A stretch of DNA of 64,000 bases from JAGQWW01 sp041392845 (GTDB taxonomy: Bacteria > Bacteroidota > Bacteroidia > Chitinophagales > Saprospiraceae). A model generated the notes under the pieces. It saw nothing but the letters and a program-made list of their open reading frames with translations, was not told the DNA's origin and ran no database searches. The DNA lies in the NCBI GenBank assembly GCA_041392845.1, contig JAWKLG010000009.1:62001-126000 (forward strand), in the 5' to 3' direction. The position numbers and the translations under genes are program-made. This document shows, piece by piece, positions 9,777-20,331 of this stretch (position 1 is the first letter of the stretch; each line of letters opens with the position of its first letter).

Positions 9777-11096
9777 ATGTCAACAGTAGTCGATAAAAAA
9801 GTAGATGAATACAAGGGCAAGTTTGTTAGCCTGTTCAATGAATATGAATCAAGATTGAATGGACAAAGCAATCACCCTTTTCACCAGTTGAAACGTGAAG
9901 GATTGGCTTCTATGGAAGCTCTTTCTTTTCCCGGAAGAAGGGACGAAGACTGGAAATATACTTCTTTAAATAAGGTTCTTAAGGAGCAATATGCTTTGAA
10001 TGCAGAATATGAAAGTGATTTCGAATTGCCGGAAACACTTTCAAAAATGGATGCTATCAAAGTTGTCTTTCTAAACGGAATTCTAAACGAAGAACTTTCC
10101 GATTTGGAAAGTCTACCCAATGGATTTACGCTAGGAAAGTCCCTGGAACTTTTTGAAAAGGAAGGTGAGCAAATTACCAAAATGACCAAAAATTCGCTGG
10201 ACAATGCTCCTCAATCATTGGTCGGTTTGAATGTAGCACTTACCCAAAGTCCTGTGTTTTTTAGAATAGCTAAAAATGTAAAACTGGATAAACCGGTACA
10301 TTTCATTTACCTGACGGATGCCAATCATTCGTTGATGATGAATCCACAGGTGTTTGGAGTAGTGGAACAAGGAGCAGAGATGAGTATCGTTGAGTCTTTT
10401 GAAGGCTCTGAAAATGAAACGCCTCTGTTTATCAATGTCTTGAATAGATTTGAGGTAGGCGCCAATGCTAAATTTTCTTACTACAGAGTTCAAAACGAAT
10501 CTTTGGAAGGAAACTTGGTAAGCAATGTTGTTTGTCATCAGGGAGCTGATTCTACCTTCAATTGTTATTTAGCTGATATCGGCGGAAATCTGGTTAGAAA
10601 TAACCTGGATACCGTCCTTACAGGTTCAAACACCACTACTCAATATTTTGGAGTTTACTGTCCGGCAGATGGACAACATGTAGACAATCAGACTTTTATT
10701 GATCATGCATTGCCACATTGTTTTTCAAATGAACAATACAAAGGCGTGGTTGGAAAAGAGGGTAGAGGAGTTTTTAACGGAAAAGTAATGGTTCGCCAGG
10801 ATGCACAGAAGACCAATGCATTCCAGCAAAACAGCAACCTGCTTTTGGATGAGACTTCTGTAATGGATAGCAAGCCTCAGCTGGAGATTTTTGCAGACGA
10901 TGTAAAATGCAGCCACGGTGCAACCATCGGACAATTGGACGAAGCTTCCATTTTTTACCTTCGTTCAAGAGGCTTGAGTGAAGCAATGGCAAAATCATTA
11001 TTACAATATGCATTCTTAGGAGAAGTAGTGGACAACTTTGAATTGGAACCGGTGAAAGAATACGCTGAAAAGTTGTTGCAAAATAAATTGACTTAA
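9777..11096 (+). CDS. sufD: Fe-S cluster assembly protein SufD
   Basis: A 439-residue SufD, the SufB paralogue of the SufBC2D scaffold. The N-terminal part has GRRDEDWKYTSLNKV, typical of SufD. The C-terminal beta-helix core includes KMVRQDAQKTNAFQQNSNLL-type sequence and DDVKCSHGATIGQLD, followed by IFYLRSRGLSEAMAKSLL, as in family members. The conserved C-terminal cysteine and histidine lie in CSHGAT. It is in operon with sufC (34-nt gap) and sufS (23-nt gap). Confidence 0.97.
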   Translation: MSTVVDKKVDEYKGKFVSLFNEYESRLNGQSNHPFHQLKREGLASMEALSFPGRRDEDWKYTSLNKVLKEQYALNAEYESDFELPETLSKMDAIKVVFLNGILNEELSDLESLPNGFTLGKSLELFEKEGEQITKMTKNSLDNAPQSLVGLNVALTQSPVFFRIAKNVKLDKPVHFIYLTDANHSLMMNPQVFGVVEQGAEMSIVESFEGSENETPLFINVLNRFEVGANAKFSYYRVQNESLEGNLVSNVVCHQGADSTFNCYLADIGGNLVRNNLDTVLTGSNTTTQYFGVYCPADGQHVDNQTFIDHALPHCFSNEQYKGVVGKEGRGVFNGKVMVRQDAQKTNAFQQNSNLLLDETSVMDSKPQLEIFADDVKCSHGATIGQLDEASIFYLRSRGLSEAMAKSLLQYAFLGEVVDNFELEPVKEYAEKLLQNKLT

Positions 11097-11119
11097 GAAA
11101 TTTTAGGAGAACAGGAAAG

Positions 11120-12358
11120 ATGGAAAGTAAAGTGCTGGACAGTGTTGCAGTGAATACCATTCGGGAACAGTTTCCGATTCTGAATCAGGAAATGAATGGC
11201 AAACCCATGATTTTTTTGGATTCTGCTGCTTCCAGCCAAAAGCCTGTTTCTGTAGTCAATGCCATTTCAGAATACTACGATAAGTACCATTCCAACGTCC
11301 ACAGAGGCGTCTATAAGTTGAGTCAGGTCGCTACTGATATGTTTGAGCTTGCCAGAAAGAAATCAAAGGCATTTCTTAATGCAGCCTCAGAAAAGGAGAT
11401 CATTTTTACCAGAGGAGCTACTGAAGCAATCAATTTGGTAGCGTATTCTTTTGGTGAAAAGTTTATAAAAGAAGGAGATGAGATTCTTTTGTCCGGAATG
11501 GAGCACCATAGTAATATTGTTCCCTGGCAATTATTGGCAGAAAGAAAAGGAGCTCAAATCAAAGTTATTCCAGTTTTAGAAGACGGAACCCTTGACCTGG
11601 AGCAATTGGATGAACTTTTGAATCCAAAGGTCAAAATAATGGCATTGACGCATGTATCTAATACTTTAGGTACGGTGAATCCTATTAAATCCATTATTCA
11701 AAAAGCGCACAAACAAGGCATTCCGGTATTGGTTGATGGAGCACAGGCCGTTCCGCATAGAAAAGTTGATGTGCAGGATTTGGATGCAGATTTTTATGTG
11801 CTTTCAGCTCATAAGATGTATGGTCCGACAGGTATGGGGCTTCTTTATGGAAAAGAGAAATGGTTGGAAGAAATGCCACCATACCATGGCGGAGGTGAAA
11901 TGATAGAAAGGGTTACTTTTGAAAAGACAACTTTCAATGAGTTGCCATTTAAATTTGAAGCTGGGACACCCAATATTGCCGGAGCAGTGGGCTTAACTGC
12001 CGCCATTGATTTTATAGAAAATTTAGAGATGGGAAACCATTATGAAAGTGGAAGAAGAACTGCTTTCATATGGAACCGAAAGGCTTTCTGCCATAGAAGG
12101 TTTTACTCCTTATGGAATTGCACCTGAAAAATCAGGAGTAATCTCTTTCAATATTGGACAGTCACATCCATATGATGTAGGAACCATTTTGGACAAACTG
12201 GGCATCGCGGTTAGAACCGGACACCATTGCACTCAACCATTGATGGATCGTTTTAATATCCCGGTACAGTCCGAGCATCCTTTGGAGTTTACAACATTCC
12301 TTCTGAAATTGATATTTTAGCTGAAGGAGTTGAAAGAGCAGCACGAATGCTCTTGTAA
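11120..12358 (+). CDS. sufS: SufS cysteine desulfurase, two apparent frameshifts
   Basis: SufS takes sulfur from cysteine as a persulfide for Fe-S assembly, using PLP. The first frame runs to about 12035 and holds FLDSAASSQKP and the PLP-lysine motif LSAHKMYGPTG. The second frame (12042 to about 12260) holds RTGHHCTQPLMDRF with the catalytic cysteine. A third frame then gives ASFGVYNIPSEIDILAEG and ends at TAA 12356-12358. The two shifts cancel in length, giving 412 residues, normal for SufS. The second break looks like loss of one G in CCCGGG near 12262. An essential-type enzyme with every motif intact but two indels is most easily explained by sequence error. Confidence 0.93.
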
Positions 12359-12368
12359 ATTGAATATT

Positions 12369-12800
12369 ATGTCGATCGAAGCAATTCAACAAGAAATAAT
12401 AGAAGAATTCTCCTTTTTTGGAGAATGGATGGAAAAGTATGAATACCTGATAGAATTGGGTAAAGGTCTTCCCATGATTAATGATCAATACAAAACGGAT
12501 GATCATTTAATCAGAGGCTGTCAAAGCAGGGTTTGGCTGCATGCAGATTTGGAAAATGATCAAGTTGTCTTTACTGCTGATTCAGATGCCATCATCACAA
12601 AAGGGATAATAGCCTTATTGATTCGAGTACTGTCCCACCAAGCTCCGGATGACATTGCTCATGCTGAATTGCATTTCATTGACGATATCGGTTTGAAAGA
12701 ACATTTGTCTCCTACCAGATCGAATGGTTTGGTAAGCATGGTGAAACAAATGAAATATTACGGTGTAGCATTTTTAAATCAAAAGACACAGAATGGATAA
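12369..12800 (+). CDS. sufE: SufE-family cysteine desulfuration protein
   Basis: A 143-residue SufE-like protein. The conserved sulfur-accepting cysteine is in HLIRGCQSRVWL, and the N-terminal FSFFGEWMEKYEYLIELGKGLP matches the family. It accepts persulfide sulfur from SufS and passes it to SufB. I use ATG 12369 (MSIEAIQQEI) instead of an upstream TTG, because the latter would overlap the real end of sufS. The end overlaps the next gene by 8 nt. Confidence 0.93.
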   Translation: MSIEAIQQEIIEEFSFFGEWMEKYEYLIELGKGLPMINDQYKTDDHLIRGCQSRVWLHADLENDQVVFTADSDAIITKGIIALLIRVLSHQAPDDIAHAELHFIDDIGLKEHLSPTRSNGLVSMVKQMKYYGVAFLNQKTQNG

Positions 12801-13104
12801 GGAGGGAATGAAAGAAGCGATTGTTGCCAACATCAAAACGGTTTTCGACCCTGAAATTCCGGTCGATATCTATGAGTTGGGTTTGATTTATACCATTGAT
12901 ATTGAAGATTCAGGTTTGGTGAATCTTAAAATGACCCTAACCTCGCCAATGTGTCCGGTTGCTGATTCTCTTCCGATGGAGGTTCAAGAGAAAGTTCTTC
13001 AGGTTGAAGGGGTAACCGATGTAGATTTGGCGGTTGTTTTTGACCCGCCCTGGTCGAAAGATATGATGAGCGAAGAAGCTAAATTTATGCTCGATATGTT
13101 TTAG
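12793..13104 (+). CDS. SufT-like MIP18/DUF59 Fe-S assembly factor
   Basis: A 103-residue DUF59 (MIP18/PaaD-like) protein. DPEIPVDIYELGLIY and the TSPMCPVADSLP segment with its conserved cysteine are diagnostic, and VVFDPPWSKDMMSEEAK closes the domain. SufT-type proteins help deliver or mature Fe-S clusters. It overlaps sufE by 8 nt and is the last gene of the suf operon. It ends overlapping the end of a convergent minus-strand gene by 4 nt. Confidence 0.93.
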   Translation: MDKEGMKEAIVANIKTVFDPEIPVDIYELGLIYTIDIEDSGLVNLKMTLTSPMCPVADSLPMEVQEKVLQVEGVTDVDLAVVFDPPWSKDMMSEEAKFMLDMF

Positions 13105-14048
13105 TTCTGGATTTCTTTCCAGCCGGTCATCATTTCCAAAGCTCCAATTGTATTTCGATAGATTCCATTTTCATCGGAAGCAAACCAGGTTCCCTTTTGC
13201 TGGCTGCTACTCAACACATATGGAAGGTTGCCGTCTTCGTATTTATAAGAACGAATTACCAATGGTTCAATACGATTTTTAAGTTTTATAACGATTTCTG
13301 CCTTCGCATCATTTGCATCAGAAATCGGGTCGAAAGTATCTTCAAAATTATCTGCTTTTAAGTTGGAAAGGTCTTTGAGGAAGTTGAACATGCTCAGGGA
13401 ATCAATCAAAAGCGCTTCATTCCAAACCCAGTCATTATTGTTGTTTTTCTCCAGATGAATGGTCGAATCTCCTTTTGAAAAGGAAATAATTAATACATCT
13501 TCTATTGCAAACTTAGTAAAGGTGTGATCCCTAAAATCACTAAGCTGAAAATGGGTTAATTTGGCAATTTTTCCAGAATCGCCACTCAATAAAAATATTT
13601 CATCTGCATTGGGAAGCTTTAAAAATGAAAGATTTGAGCTTTCCTCCAAACCAGAGCTAAGGTGAAAAACTTCTTCAGGCTTCCCTGTTTTTTTGATTAA
13701 AATTAATCCTTTTGGAAAGCTTGCAAAACCTAGGGAAGAAGGTTTGACATCCGCCAAAATGGAATCCGTTTTTATGAGTTGAATCTTTGTTAAAATAGAA
13801 AGGATTTTTTCTTCAGAGACCTGCACTGAAGTATTGTTTTTAGAAGCGAACCAAACTTCCTCTTCTTTAAAAAAACTGATAGGATTGTCAGAATCGACCG
13901 GATGAATGGAGAAGTATTCAATTTCCTGTGGTTGGGATTCAAAAAGGAGCCCATGAAAAGGTTGGTCGCTTTTATAATTGATGAATCTAATAAATCCATA
14001 GATAGCAAGTCCCACAAGTATCAATACCAGCCAGTAGCCTTTTCTCAT
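13101..14048 (-). CDS. DUF4340-like membrane-anchored protein
   Basis: A 315-residue protein with one N-terminal membrane helix (GYWLVLILVGLAIYGFIRFI) and an extracytoplasmic remainder. The repeated pattern of a short strand, a W in EEVWFASKN and SEEKILSILTKIQ, then a second similar unit (NDWVWNEALLIDSLSMFNFL), resembles the two-lobed DUF4340 architecture. That assignment is by pattern and moderate. Function is unknown. It converges on the suf operon. No gliding ABC transporter genes, which sometimes accompany DUF4340, are nearby. Confidence 0.65.
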   Translation of the reverse strand: MRKGYWLVLILVGLAIYGFIRFINYKSDQPFHGLLFESQPQEIEYFSIHPVDSDNPISFFKEEEVWFASKNNTSVQVSEEKILSILTKIQLIKTDSILADVKPSSLGFASFPKGLILIKKTGKPEEVFHLSSGLEESSNLSFLKLPNADEIFLLSGDSGKIAKLTHFQLSDFRDHTFTKFAIEDVLIISFSKGDSTIHLEKNNNNDWVWNEALLIDSLSMFNFLKDLSNLKADNFEDTFDPISDANDAKAEIVIKLKNRIEPLVIRSYKYEDGNLPYVLSSSQQKGTWFASDENGIYRNTIGALEMMTGWKEIQN

Positions 14049-14124
14049 TCTATTTGTTTTGCTGTTTTTGCCTGCGAAAGGTAGGAGAAAGTGCCGGATT
14101 CTTCAAGTATGAGGAACCAGAAAA

Positions 14125-14189
14125 TTTGACGCTACATTAAAGTCCAAGAAATCAAAAATCAAAAACCTAAAATCCAGAATCTAAAATAA
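14125..14189. repeat. Intergenic repeat island D (A-rich phrase)
   Basis: Between two minus-strand genes the sequence reads as AAATC, CTAAAATC and AGAATC units, for example AATCAAAAATCAAAAACC at 14151-14168. It closely matches the A-rich part of island A (1657-1722) and ends at the stop codon of the methyltransferase gene. Confidence 0.5.
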
Positions 14190-14771
14190 TTACCCTTTCT
14201 TTATCTCCACAAAAAACTCATTGCCCATCCTCGGAGGAATGGACTTTTCGCTAATTTCCATATGCAGGATTTGAAAATCAGATTGAAAAAGAGATAAGTA
14301 CTCTGTCTTGGTCCCTCCAAATGGGGGCCCTTCTTTTTCAAATTCTGTAGCAAATAAAAGACCGGTTAAAATCCCATTTGGCTTGAGGAGTTGGTGGGAT
14401 TTTTTTACATATTCTTTTCTCATTGGAGGCGGTAGCGCACAAAAGAAAGTTTGTTCTATCATGTAGTCATAAAGCCCGTCCAATTCAAAAAAGTCGCCGG
14501 TAATTAATTGATTTTTAGGGAACTCAGGGTGCGCATTAGCAAACTTTTCAATCGCATGTTCTGCCCAATCACAAACCACAACATTTTTAAAACCCATTTT
14601 AAAAAGCTCGATGGCTTCGTGTGCATATCCTGCTCCGGGGATTAGAATTTGAGATTCTTTATCCACATTTTTAAAATAGTCTAAAATTGCAGGCGAGGCA
14701 TAACCTATATCCCAGGGTGTATTGTCTTCGCAATATCTACTATCCCAATATTCAGCATCCAGCTTTTCCAT
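14190..14771 (-). CDS. TPMT-family SAM-dependent methyltransferase
   Basis: A 193-residue class I methyltransferase of the thiopurine S-methyltransferase type. The N-terminus YWDSRYCEDNTPWDIGYASP, the SAM-binding ILIPGAGYAHEAIELFKMGF, the acidic VVVCDWAEHAIEKF, and the FFCALPPPMRKEYV stretch are typical. These proteins methylate small sulfur, selenium or tellurium compounds in the cytoplasm; the substrate here is not known. The gene is monocistronic, with repeat island D just downstream. Confidence 0.9.
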   Translation of the reverse strand: MEKLDAEYWDSRYCEDNTPWDIGYASPAILDYFKNVDKESQILIPGAGYAHEAIELFKMGFKNVVVCDWAEHAIEKFANAHPEFPKNQLITGDFFELDGLYDYMIEQTFFCALPPPMRKEYVKKSHQLLKPNGILTGLLFATEFEKEGPPFGGTKTEYLSLFQSDFQILHMEISEKSIPPRMGNEFFVEIKKG

Positions 14772-14930
14772 TCTTTTTGTGTTTTATAAGTTTTGAACCG
14801 GAAATATGGACACATTTATCCATATTTTGTTCTACTTGTCCCAATAAATGATGCCAGCCAAGCGGAAAATTTTATTTTCGTGCACCTCAATCTGAGCAAT
14901 CGAATTTAGTACACCTAAATACAAACATTC

Positions 14931-17080
14931 ATGAAACAAATTTTTGGCTTTTTTGTCCTTATTCTCCTGGTAAGTTCTTGCCAGGAAACCAAAGAAACCG
15001 CAAAATCAGAAAACGAAGTGATTCCAGTAACTTATCCCCAAACAGCCAGAGATACTTCTGTTGTTGAAGACTACCATGGCACCATGGTGGCAGATCCCTA
15101 CAGATGGTTGGAAATTGATACAGCCGCTGATGTGGAAGCTTGGGTCAAGGAAGAAAATAAGGTAACGACTGCTTACCTTGAAAAAATTCCTTTCCGCGAA
15201 TCTATTCGCGAACGTTATGAGGAGTTGTTCAACTATCCTAAACTTTCCTCCCCTTTCAAAGCAGGCGAAAATTACTTTTTTTATAAAAATGACGGACTTC
15301 AAAATCAGTCTGTAATTTATATTCAAAAAGGATTGGATGGTGAGCCGGAAGTCTTTATCGATCCCAACGCACTTTCTTCAGATGGTACCGTTTCCATCAA
15401 CCTCATGGGAATATCTGATGACAATAAATATGTCGCTTATTCCCAATCTTCCGCAGGGTCAGACTGGCAGCAGATCAAAGTGATGAATATCGAAACCAAA
15501 GAAGAAACCGGCGATGTTTTGGATTGGGTAAGTTCTCAGGAGCAGGCTGGTTCAAAGATGGATTTTTCTATAGCCGTTATCCAGCTCCTGAAAAAGGAAT
15601 GGAGCTTTCAGGCAACAATCAGTACCACTCAGTTTATTACCACAAATTGGGCGACCCTCAATCAAAAGATAAATTGATATTTGAAAACCGCGAGCGCCCT
15701 GAAATGTATCACAGTGCAGGTGTGACAGAAGATGAAAAGTATTTAGTGATTTATGCTGCTCCGGGTACTGATGGTTTTGCTACCCATGTGAAGGACCTTT
15801 CAACAGACGGAGCCTTCCAGGAATTATTCCCTGGGTATAGCAATAAGTCTACCATAGTGCACAATGTTGACAACAAACTTTTGGTGTTGACTGATATCAA
15901 TGCTCCTAATTACAGATTAGTTGAAGTGGATATGGCCAATCCAGGAAAAGACAATTGGAAAGAAATCATTCCTGAATCTGAAAACTTGTTGCAAGGTGTC
16001 AATTCTGGAGGAGGATTCTTGTTTGCTAATTACCTTCAAAATGCAACAGATCGTTTTTATAAAATGAATTATGATGGAACCGGAAAAGAAGAAATCAAAT
16101 TACCGGGTACAGGTAGTGCCGGTGGGCTTGGTGGAAAAGAAGATGATGAAACGCTTTTCTATACATTTACATCATTTATTTATCCGCCTACCATTTTTAA
16201 ATACGATGTCGCTAGTGGCAACTCTGAGCCATTTTTCAAGACAGAATTGAAGTTCAATCCTGACGAATACGAGGAAAAGCAAATTTTCTATACCAGTAAA
16301 GATGGTACAAAAGTTAGCATGTTCATCGTGCATAAAAAAGGATTAGCAATGGATGGGAACAATCCAGCCTTGCTTTACGGTTACGGAGGATTTAATATCA
16401 GCCTTACTCCATGGTTCAGTTCTTCCAGAATTATTTTATTGGAGAACGGTGGGGTATTCGCTGTTCCAAACCTTCGTGGTGGTGGAGAATATGGCGAAGC
16501 CTGGCACAAAGACGGTATGCTGTTGAAAAAGCAAAACGTTTTTGACGATTTCATTGCTGCGGGAGAATATTTAATAAAAGAAGGATATACCCAATCTTCT
16601 AAATTGACTATCTCGGGAGGTTCAAACGGTGGATTGCTGGTTGGAGCTTGTATGACTCAAAGGCCTGATTTATTTGCAGTAGCATTGCCAGCTGTTGGTG
16701 TGATGGACATGTTGCGTTACCACAAATTTACCGTAGGTAAAGGATGGATTCCTGAGTATGGAAGCAGCGATGATCCGGAACATTTTAATAACCTGTTGGG
16801 CTATTCTCCATTGCATAATTTGAAGGAAGGAACGAAATATCCTGCAACTATGGTTACAACAGCGGATCATGATGATAGGGTAGTACCAGCGCACTCCTTT
16901 AAGTTTGCAGCCGAATTGCAAAGATGTCATGCAGGCGAAAATCCGGTTCTGATTAGAATTGAGACAGATGCAGGTCATGGTGCAGGTAAGCCGACCTCAA
17001 AGATTATTGAAGAGCAAACTGATATGTGGTCCTTTATTTTTTACAATACGAACACTCCTGTGAAGTATTTTAAATCATAA
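14931..17080 (+). CDS. Prolyl oligopeptidase (S9A) lipoprotein, one apparent frameshift
   Basis: A 716-residue S9A peptidase once one lost A near 15533 is restored (GTAAAG read as GTAAG). The N-terminus is a lipoprotein signal (ILLVSSC), then DYHGTMVADPYRWLE, the family start, a beta-propeller, and the alpha/beta-hydrolase domain. The catalytic serine is in GGSNGGLLVGA, the aspartate in DHDDRVVPAHS and the histidine in AGHGAGKP. It cleaves short peptides after proline, probably in the periplasm. Signals and catalytic triad are all intact, so the break is likely a sequence error. A strong hairpin follows the stop. Confidence 0.93.
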
Positions 17081-17107
17081 GCAGACTTTTTGTATCATAA
17101 ATATCCT

Positions 17108-17160
17108 GGAAGGATGGGTTGGTTTTGGCCAATTCATCCTTCCTTCGTTTATTTGCTTTT
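17108..17160 (+). terminator. Intrinsic terminator after prolyl oligopeptidase gene
   Basis: GGAAGGATGGGTTGG (17108-17122) pairs with CCAATTCATCCTTCC (17129-17143) through a 6-nt loop, giving 15 base pairs including two G-U pairs. A T-rich run follows. Confidence 0.75.
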
Positions 17161-17177
17161 GAAACCACATCACATTC

Positions 17178-18620
17178 ATGCCTACGAAAGATTCTAAAGT
17201 ATTTTGGTTGCTGATTTTGGCGACGCTTTTAGTACGCTTTCCTTTGTTTTTTCCAAGTTTGTTAGACCATGATGAGTCGACCTACATGGTCATAGGCTCT
17301 GAGATTTTAAAAGGTAAGGATCTTTATGTAGATGTAATTGACTTAAAACCTCCGGGAGTATTTTGGTTTTTTGCCTTGATTGAAGGTGCATTTGGGAAGT
17401 CCATATTTTTGGTCAGAATAGTGGATGCATTATTGATTGGAATCTCTGCCTTTTTATTGTTTAAAATACAAAGGAGATTCAATCAATCCGAGAATGCTGG
17501 TTGGTTCACGGCTTTCCTTTTCATATTGATGAATACCCTTCATTTCTTTACCCTTTCCTTCAACAATGAACACCTCATGGTGCTTTTTGCACTCCTGGCT
17601 ATTTGGATCTTGCTTAGGAAAGAGACTGTATGGACTGCCTTTTTATGTGGATTGTTTGCAGGCTTGGGATTCATCGTGAAGTACCTGGTTTTGTTTGATG
17701 TGGCTGCATTTGGAGTGTTTTTCCTGGTGCTTACCTGGCAAAGAACCAAAAGTTGGGCTGAAGTGGTAAAATGGGCTTTGACAAGAGGAACTGCCATGCT
17801 TTTGGGATTTGTAATTCCTATGGGATTAACTATTCTTTATTTTTATGTCGGGGATCATTTTGAAGCCTTCCAATTTATCTCCTTCGAAGCACCTGGTAAT
17901 TATGCCGAAGAAACCAGTTGGTTTGACCGCCTAAGATTCCTGACGGATTTTAATATTGCCTACCTTTTTTACCTCATTCCTTTTTATTGGATGATATTTG
18001 GAAAGGTAGAAAAAGAAAGTTGGAAACAATTGAGATGGCTTGCGCTCATTTGGCTGGGATTTACCATGCTTTCAGTCGAAGCAACCGGCAAAATGTTTTC
18101 TCATTATTGGTTGCAAATGGTTCCACCTGTTGTATTGATTTCCGGCTTGGCTATTGATCATTTAAAGGTTTTTAAAAAAATAAAGTCCTTCAAATGGAAA
18201 GGCTGGAATGGACTGCAATGGTCAGGGCTATCAATTTTGATATTCGGGATTGCTTTGAATTATTTTACAGAAGTCAGGAAACCTGATTATCCTAAAATAA
18301 TCAGTAACTACTTAAAGGAGGAGATGAAGCCCGGTGATGAAGTTTTTCCGGCCAACACTTACCAGATACTATATTACTTGTTGGATCAATCTCCGATAAT
18401 TCCGTACGTCCATAGTAGTTTATTGATTCGCGAAGGTCATGTAAAAACGCTTGAGATTGATCTGGACTACTGGTTTAATTTTATAAAAGAAAAATCTCCT
18501 CGCTTTATTATGGTAGCAGATACCTATAAAATTGAATCCTTCCAACAATTTATAGAAGAAAATTACAAGCTTAAAAAGACTTTTGACAACAGATTTCATA
18601 TTTGGGAACTGGAAAAGTAA
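17178..18620 (+). CDS. GT-C type membrane glycosyltransferase (ArnT/GT39-like)
   Basis: A 480-residue protein with about nine to ten membrane helices. Shortly after the first helix comes LLDHDESTYMVIGSEILKG, with the acidic DE motif of GT-C enzymes that use lipid-linked sugars, then DLKPPGVFWFFAL, typical of the GT39/PMT_2 group. The C-terminal part (VKTLEIDLDYWFNFIKEK) is soluble and probably periplasmic. It likely transfers a sugar from a polyprenyl carrier outside the inner membrane; donor and acceptor are unknown. It stands alone before a subtilase gene, 33 nt away. Confidence 0.85.
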   Translation: MPTKDSKVFWLLILATLLVRFPLFFPSLLDHDESTYMVIGSEILKGKDLYVDVIDLKPPGVFWFFALIEGAFGKSIFLVRIVDALLIGISAFLLFKIQRRFNQSENAGWFTAFLFILMNTLHFFTLSFNNEHLMVLFALLAIWILLRKETVWTAFLCGLFAGLGFIVKYLVLFDVAAFGVFFLVLTWQRTKSWAEVVKWALTRGTAMLLGFVIPMGLTILYFYVGDHFEAFQFISFEAPGNYAEETSWFDRLRFLTDFNIAYLFYLIPFYWMIFGKVEKESWKQLRWLALIWLGFTMLSVEATGKMFSHYWLQMVPPVVLISGLAIDHLKVFKKIKSFKWKGWNGLQWSGLSILIFGIALNYFTEVRKPDYPKIISNYLKEEMKPGDEVFPANTYQILYYLLDQSPIIPYVHSSLLIREGHVKTLEIDLDYWFNFIKEKSPRFIMVADTYKIESFQQFIEENYKLKKTFDNRFHIWELEK

Positions 18621-18653
18621 ATTTGAGCTCAGCCCTTTTTAAAAAATATAATT

Positions 18654-20270
18654 ATGAAAGATTTCATTCTTCTTTTCCTTGTTTGCTTTTGCTTTACTGT
18701 TTTTGCTCAGCCACCTGCCAAAGACTGGTCTTATAAAAATCCTGAAACGGATTCCATCGCTGGTATCAATTTATATGGTGCTTATGAATTGCTTAAAGGA
18801 CGCGATGCAGAAACAGTAATTGTTGCTGTGATTGACGACGGGGTAGATGTAAATCATGAAGACCTTAAAGATGTGATATGGGTAAATGAAGATGAAATTG
18901 CAGGCAATGGAATTGACGATGATAAAAACGGATATGTAGACGACATCCATGGTTGGAATTTCATGGGAGCACCAGATGGCAAGACCTATTATTACGACCA
19001 GGCGGAAGTAACCCAGATTTATCAGATGTGGAAGTCCAAATATGATAAAGCAGATCCATCTTCTTTAAATGAAACTGAAAAAAGGGAATACCAAATTTAT
19101 CAAGAGGCCAAGAAAGGCCACGAAGAAGGATACGCTGCAGCTCTGCTTAGGTGGGAATTAGTCGAAGACACCACCAAATTTGTAAAAGCGATGGGGAAAA
19201 TCGGCAAAAAGCTGGGTAGTCAAGCCTTTAATGCCGATAATTTGAAAAATCTGAAACTAAAAAATAAATACCAGGAAAGTGTAAAGGATTTTTTATTGCT
19301 GGTTGGGCCTGACCGATTTGAAAGTATGACTGCTATGTCCGATTATTTGCGGTCTAGGATGGACAGAATTTACAGCGGCGCTTTTTCTAATGTTAAATTT
19401 GGATACAATCCTGATTATTATCCCCGCAAAATCACCGGTGATAATCCCGCAATAGCGGATGAACACAACTATGGTGGTCCGACTATTTACAATGCTCAAA
19501 CGGAGTACGCTTCAAGAGCCATTGCATCTCATGGGTCGCATGTGTCTGGGATCATTGCAGCTTCCAGAGGAAATGGTGTTGGGATGGATGGTGTTTCCAA
19601 TCATACACGCATCATGATGTTAGGCGCTGTACCGAGCAGTGGTGACGAGCGCGACAAAGATGTTGCAAATGCCATTAGGTATGCGGTTGACAATGGCGCT
19701 AAAATCATCAACATGAGCTTTGGTAAGTTGATGTCGCCACACAAAGCTGCAGTGGATGCTGCTTATAAATATGCGGAGGAAAATGATGTATTAATTGTCC
19801 ACCTTTCCCATAATTTCAATACAGATATTGATGAAGTGCCTTATTATCCTATTAGAAAAGCCTTGGATGGGTATGTGCCTAAAAATGTAATTCGTGTTGG
19901 TAATTCAACCTGGAATTTAAATGAAAATCTGCCTGCCGGATCTTCAAACTATGGAGCTGAGTCCGTAGACTTGTTTGCGCCTGGTACCCAGATTTATTCT
20001 ACCATCCCCAATAATGAATATGCGTACTTTTCCGGCACCAGTATGGCAACTCCTTGTGTGGCTGGTGTGGCTGCATTGTTGAGGTCCTACTTCCCGGACT
20101 TTAGGGCTGAAGAGATTAAATCTATTTTGAAAGCGTCAGTATATAAAATTGATTTTGGCGTAATAAGACCAGGAGAAGGTGACAAAGTTCCAATGACCCG
20201 ACTTTGTAATACCGGTGGAATTTTGAATGCTTACAATGCTGTAAAATTGGCCATTGATTTAAAAGAATAA
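18654..20270 (+). CDS. S8-family subtilisin-like serine peptidase, exported
   Basis: A 538-residue subtilase with a signal peptide ending near FTVFAQ. The catalytic Asp is in VIDDGVDVNHEDL, the His in ASHGSHVSGIIA and the Ser in FSGTSMATPCVAG. About 225 residues, rich in charged helix, lie between Asp and His, far more than in plain subtilisins; this insert is seen in a Bacteroidota subgroup. It lacks a T9SS sorting domain, so it is probably periplasmic. It follows the GT-C gene by 33 nt and may share its transcript. Confidence 0.92.
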   Translation: MKDFILLFLVCFCFTVFAQPPAKDWSYKNPETDSIAGINLYGAYELLKGRDAETVIVAVIDDGVDVNHEDLKDVIWVNEDEIAGNGIDDDKNGYVDDIHGWNFMGAPDGKTYYYDQAEVTQIYQMWKSKYDKADPSSLNETEKREYQIYQEAKKGHEEGYAAALLRWELVEDTTKFVKAMGKIGKKLGSQAFNADNLKNLKLKNKYQESVKDFLLLVGPDRFESMTAMSDYLRSRMDRIYSGAFSNVKFGYNPDYYPRKITGDNPAIADEHNYGGPTIYNAQTEYASRAIASHGSHVSGIIAASRGNGVGMDGVSNHTRIMMLGAVPSSGDERDKDVANAIRYAVDNGAKIINMSFGKLMSPHKAAVDAAYKYAEENDVLIVHLSHNFNTDIDEVPYYPIRKALDGYVPKNVIRVGNSTWNLNENLPAGSSNYGAESVDLFAPGTQIYSTIPNNEYAYFSGTSMATPCVAGVAALLRSYFPDFRAEEIKSILKASVYKIDFGVIRPGEGDKVPMTRLCNTGGILNAYNAVKLAIDLKE

Positions 20271-20331
20271 TTTCGAAAAAGCATTGTTTTTTAAAATTAT
20301 ATTGTTAAGTTTGGATTAAAATCCAAATTGT

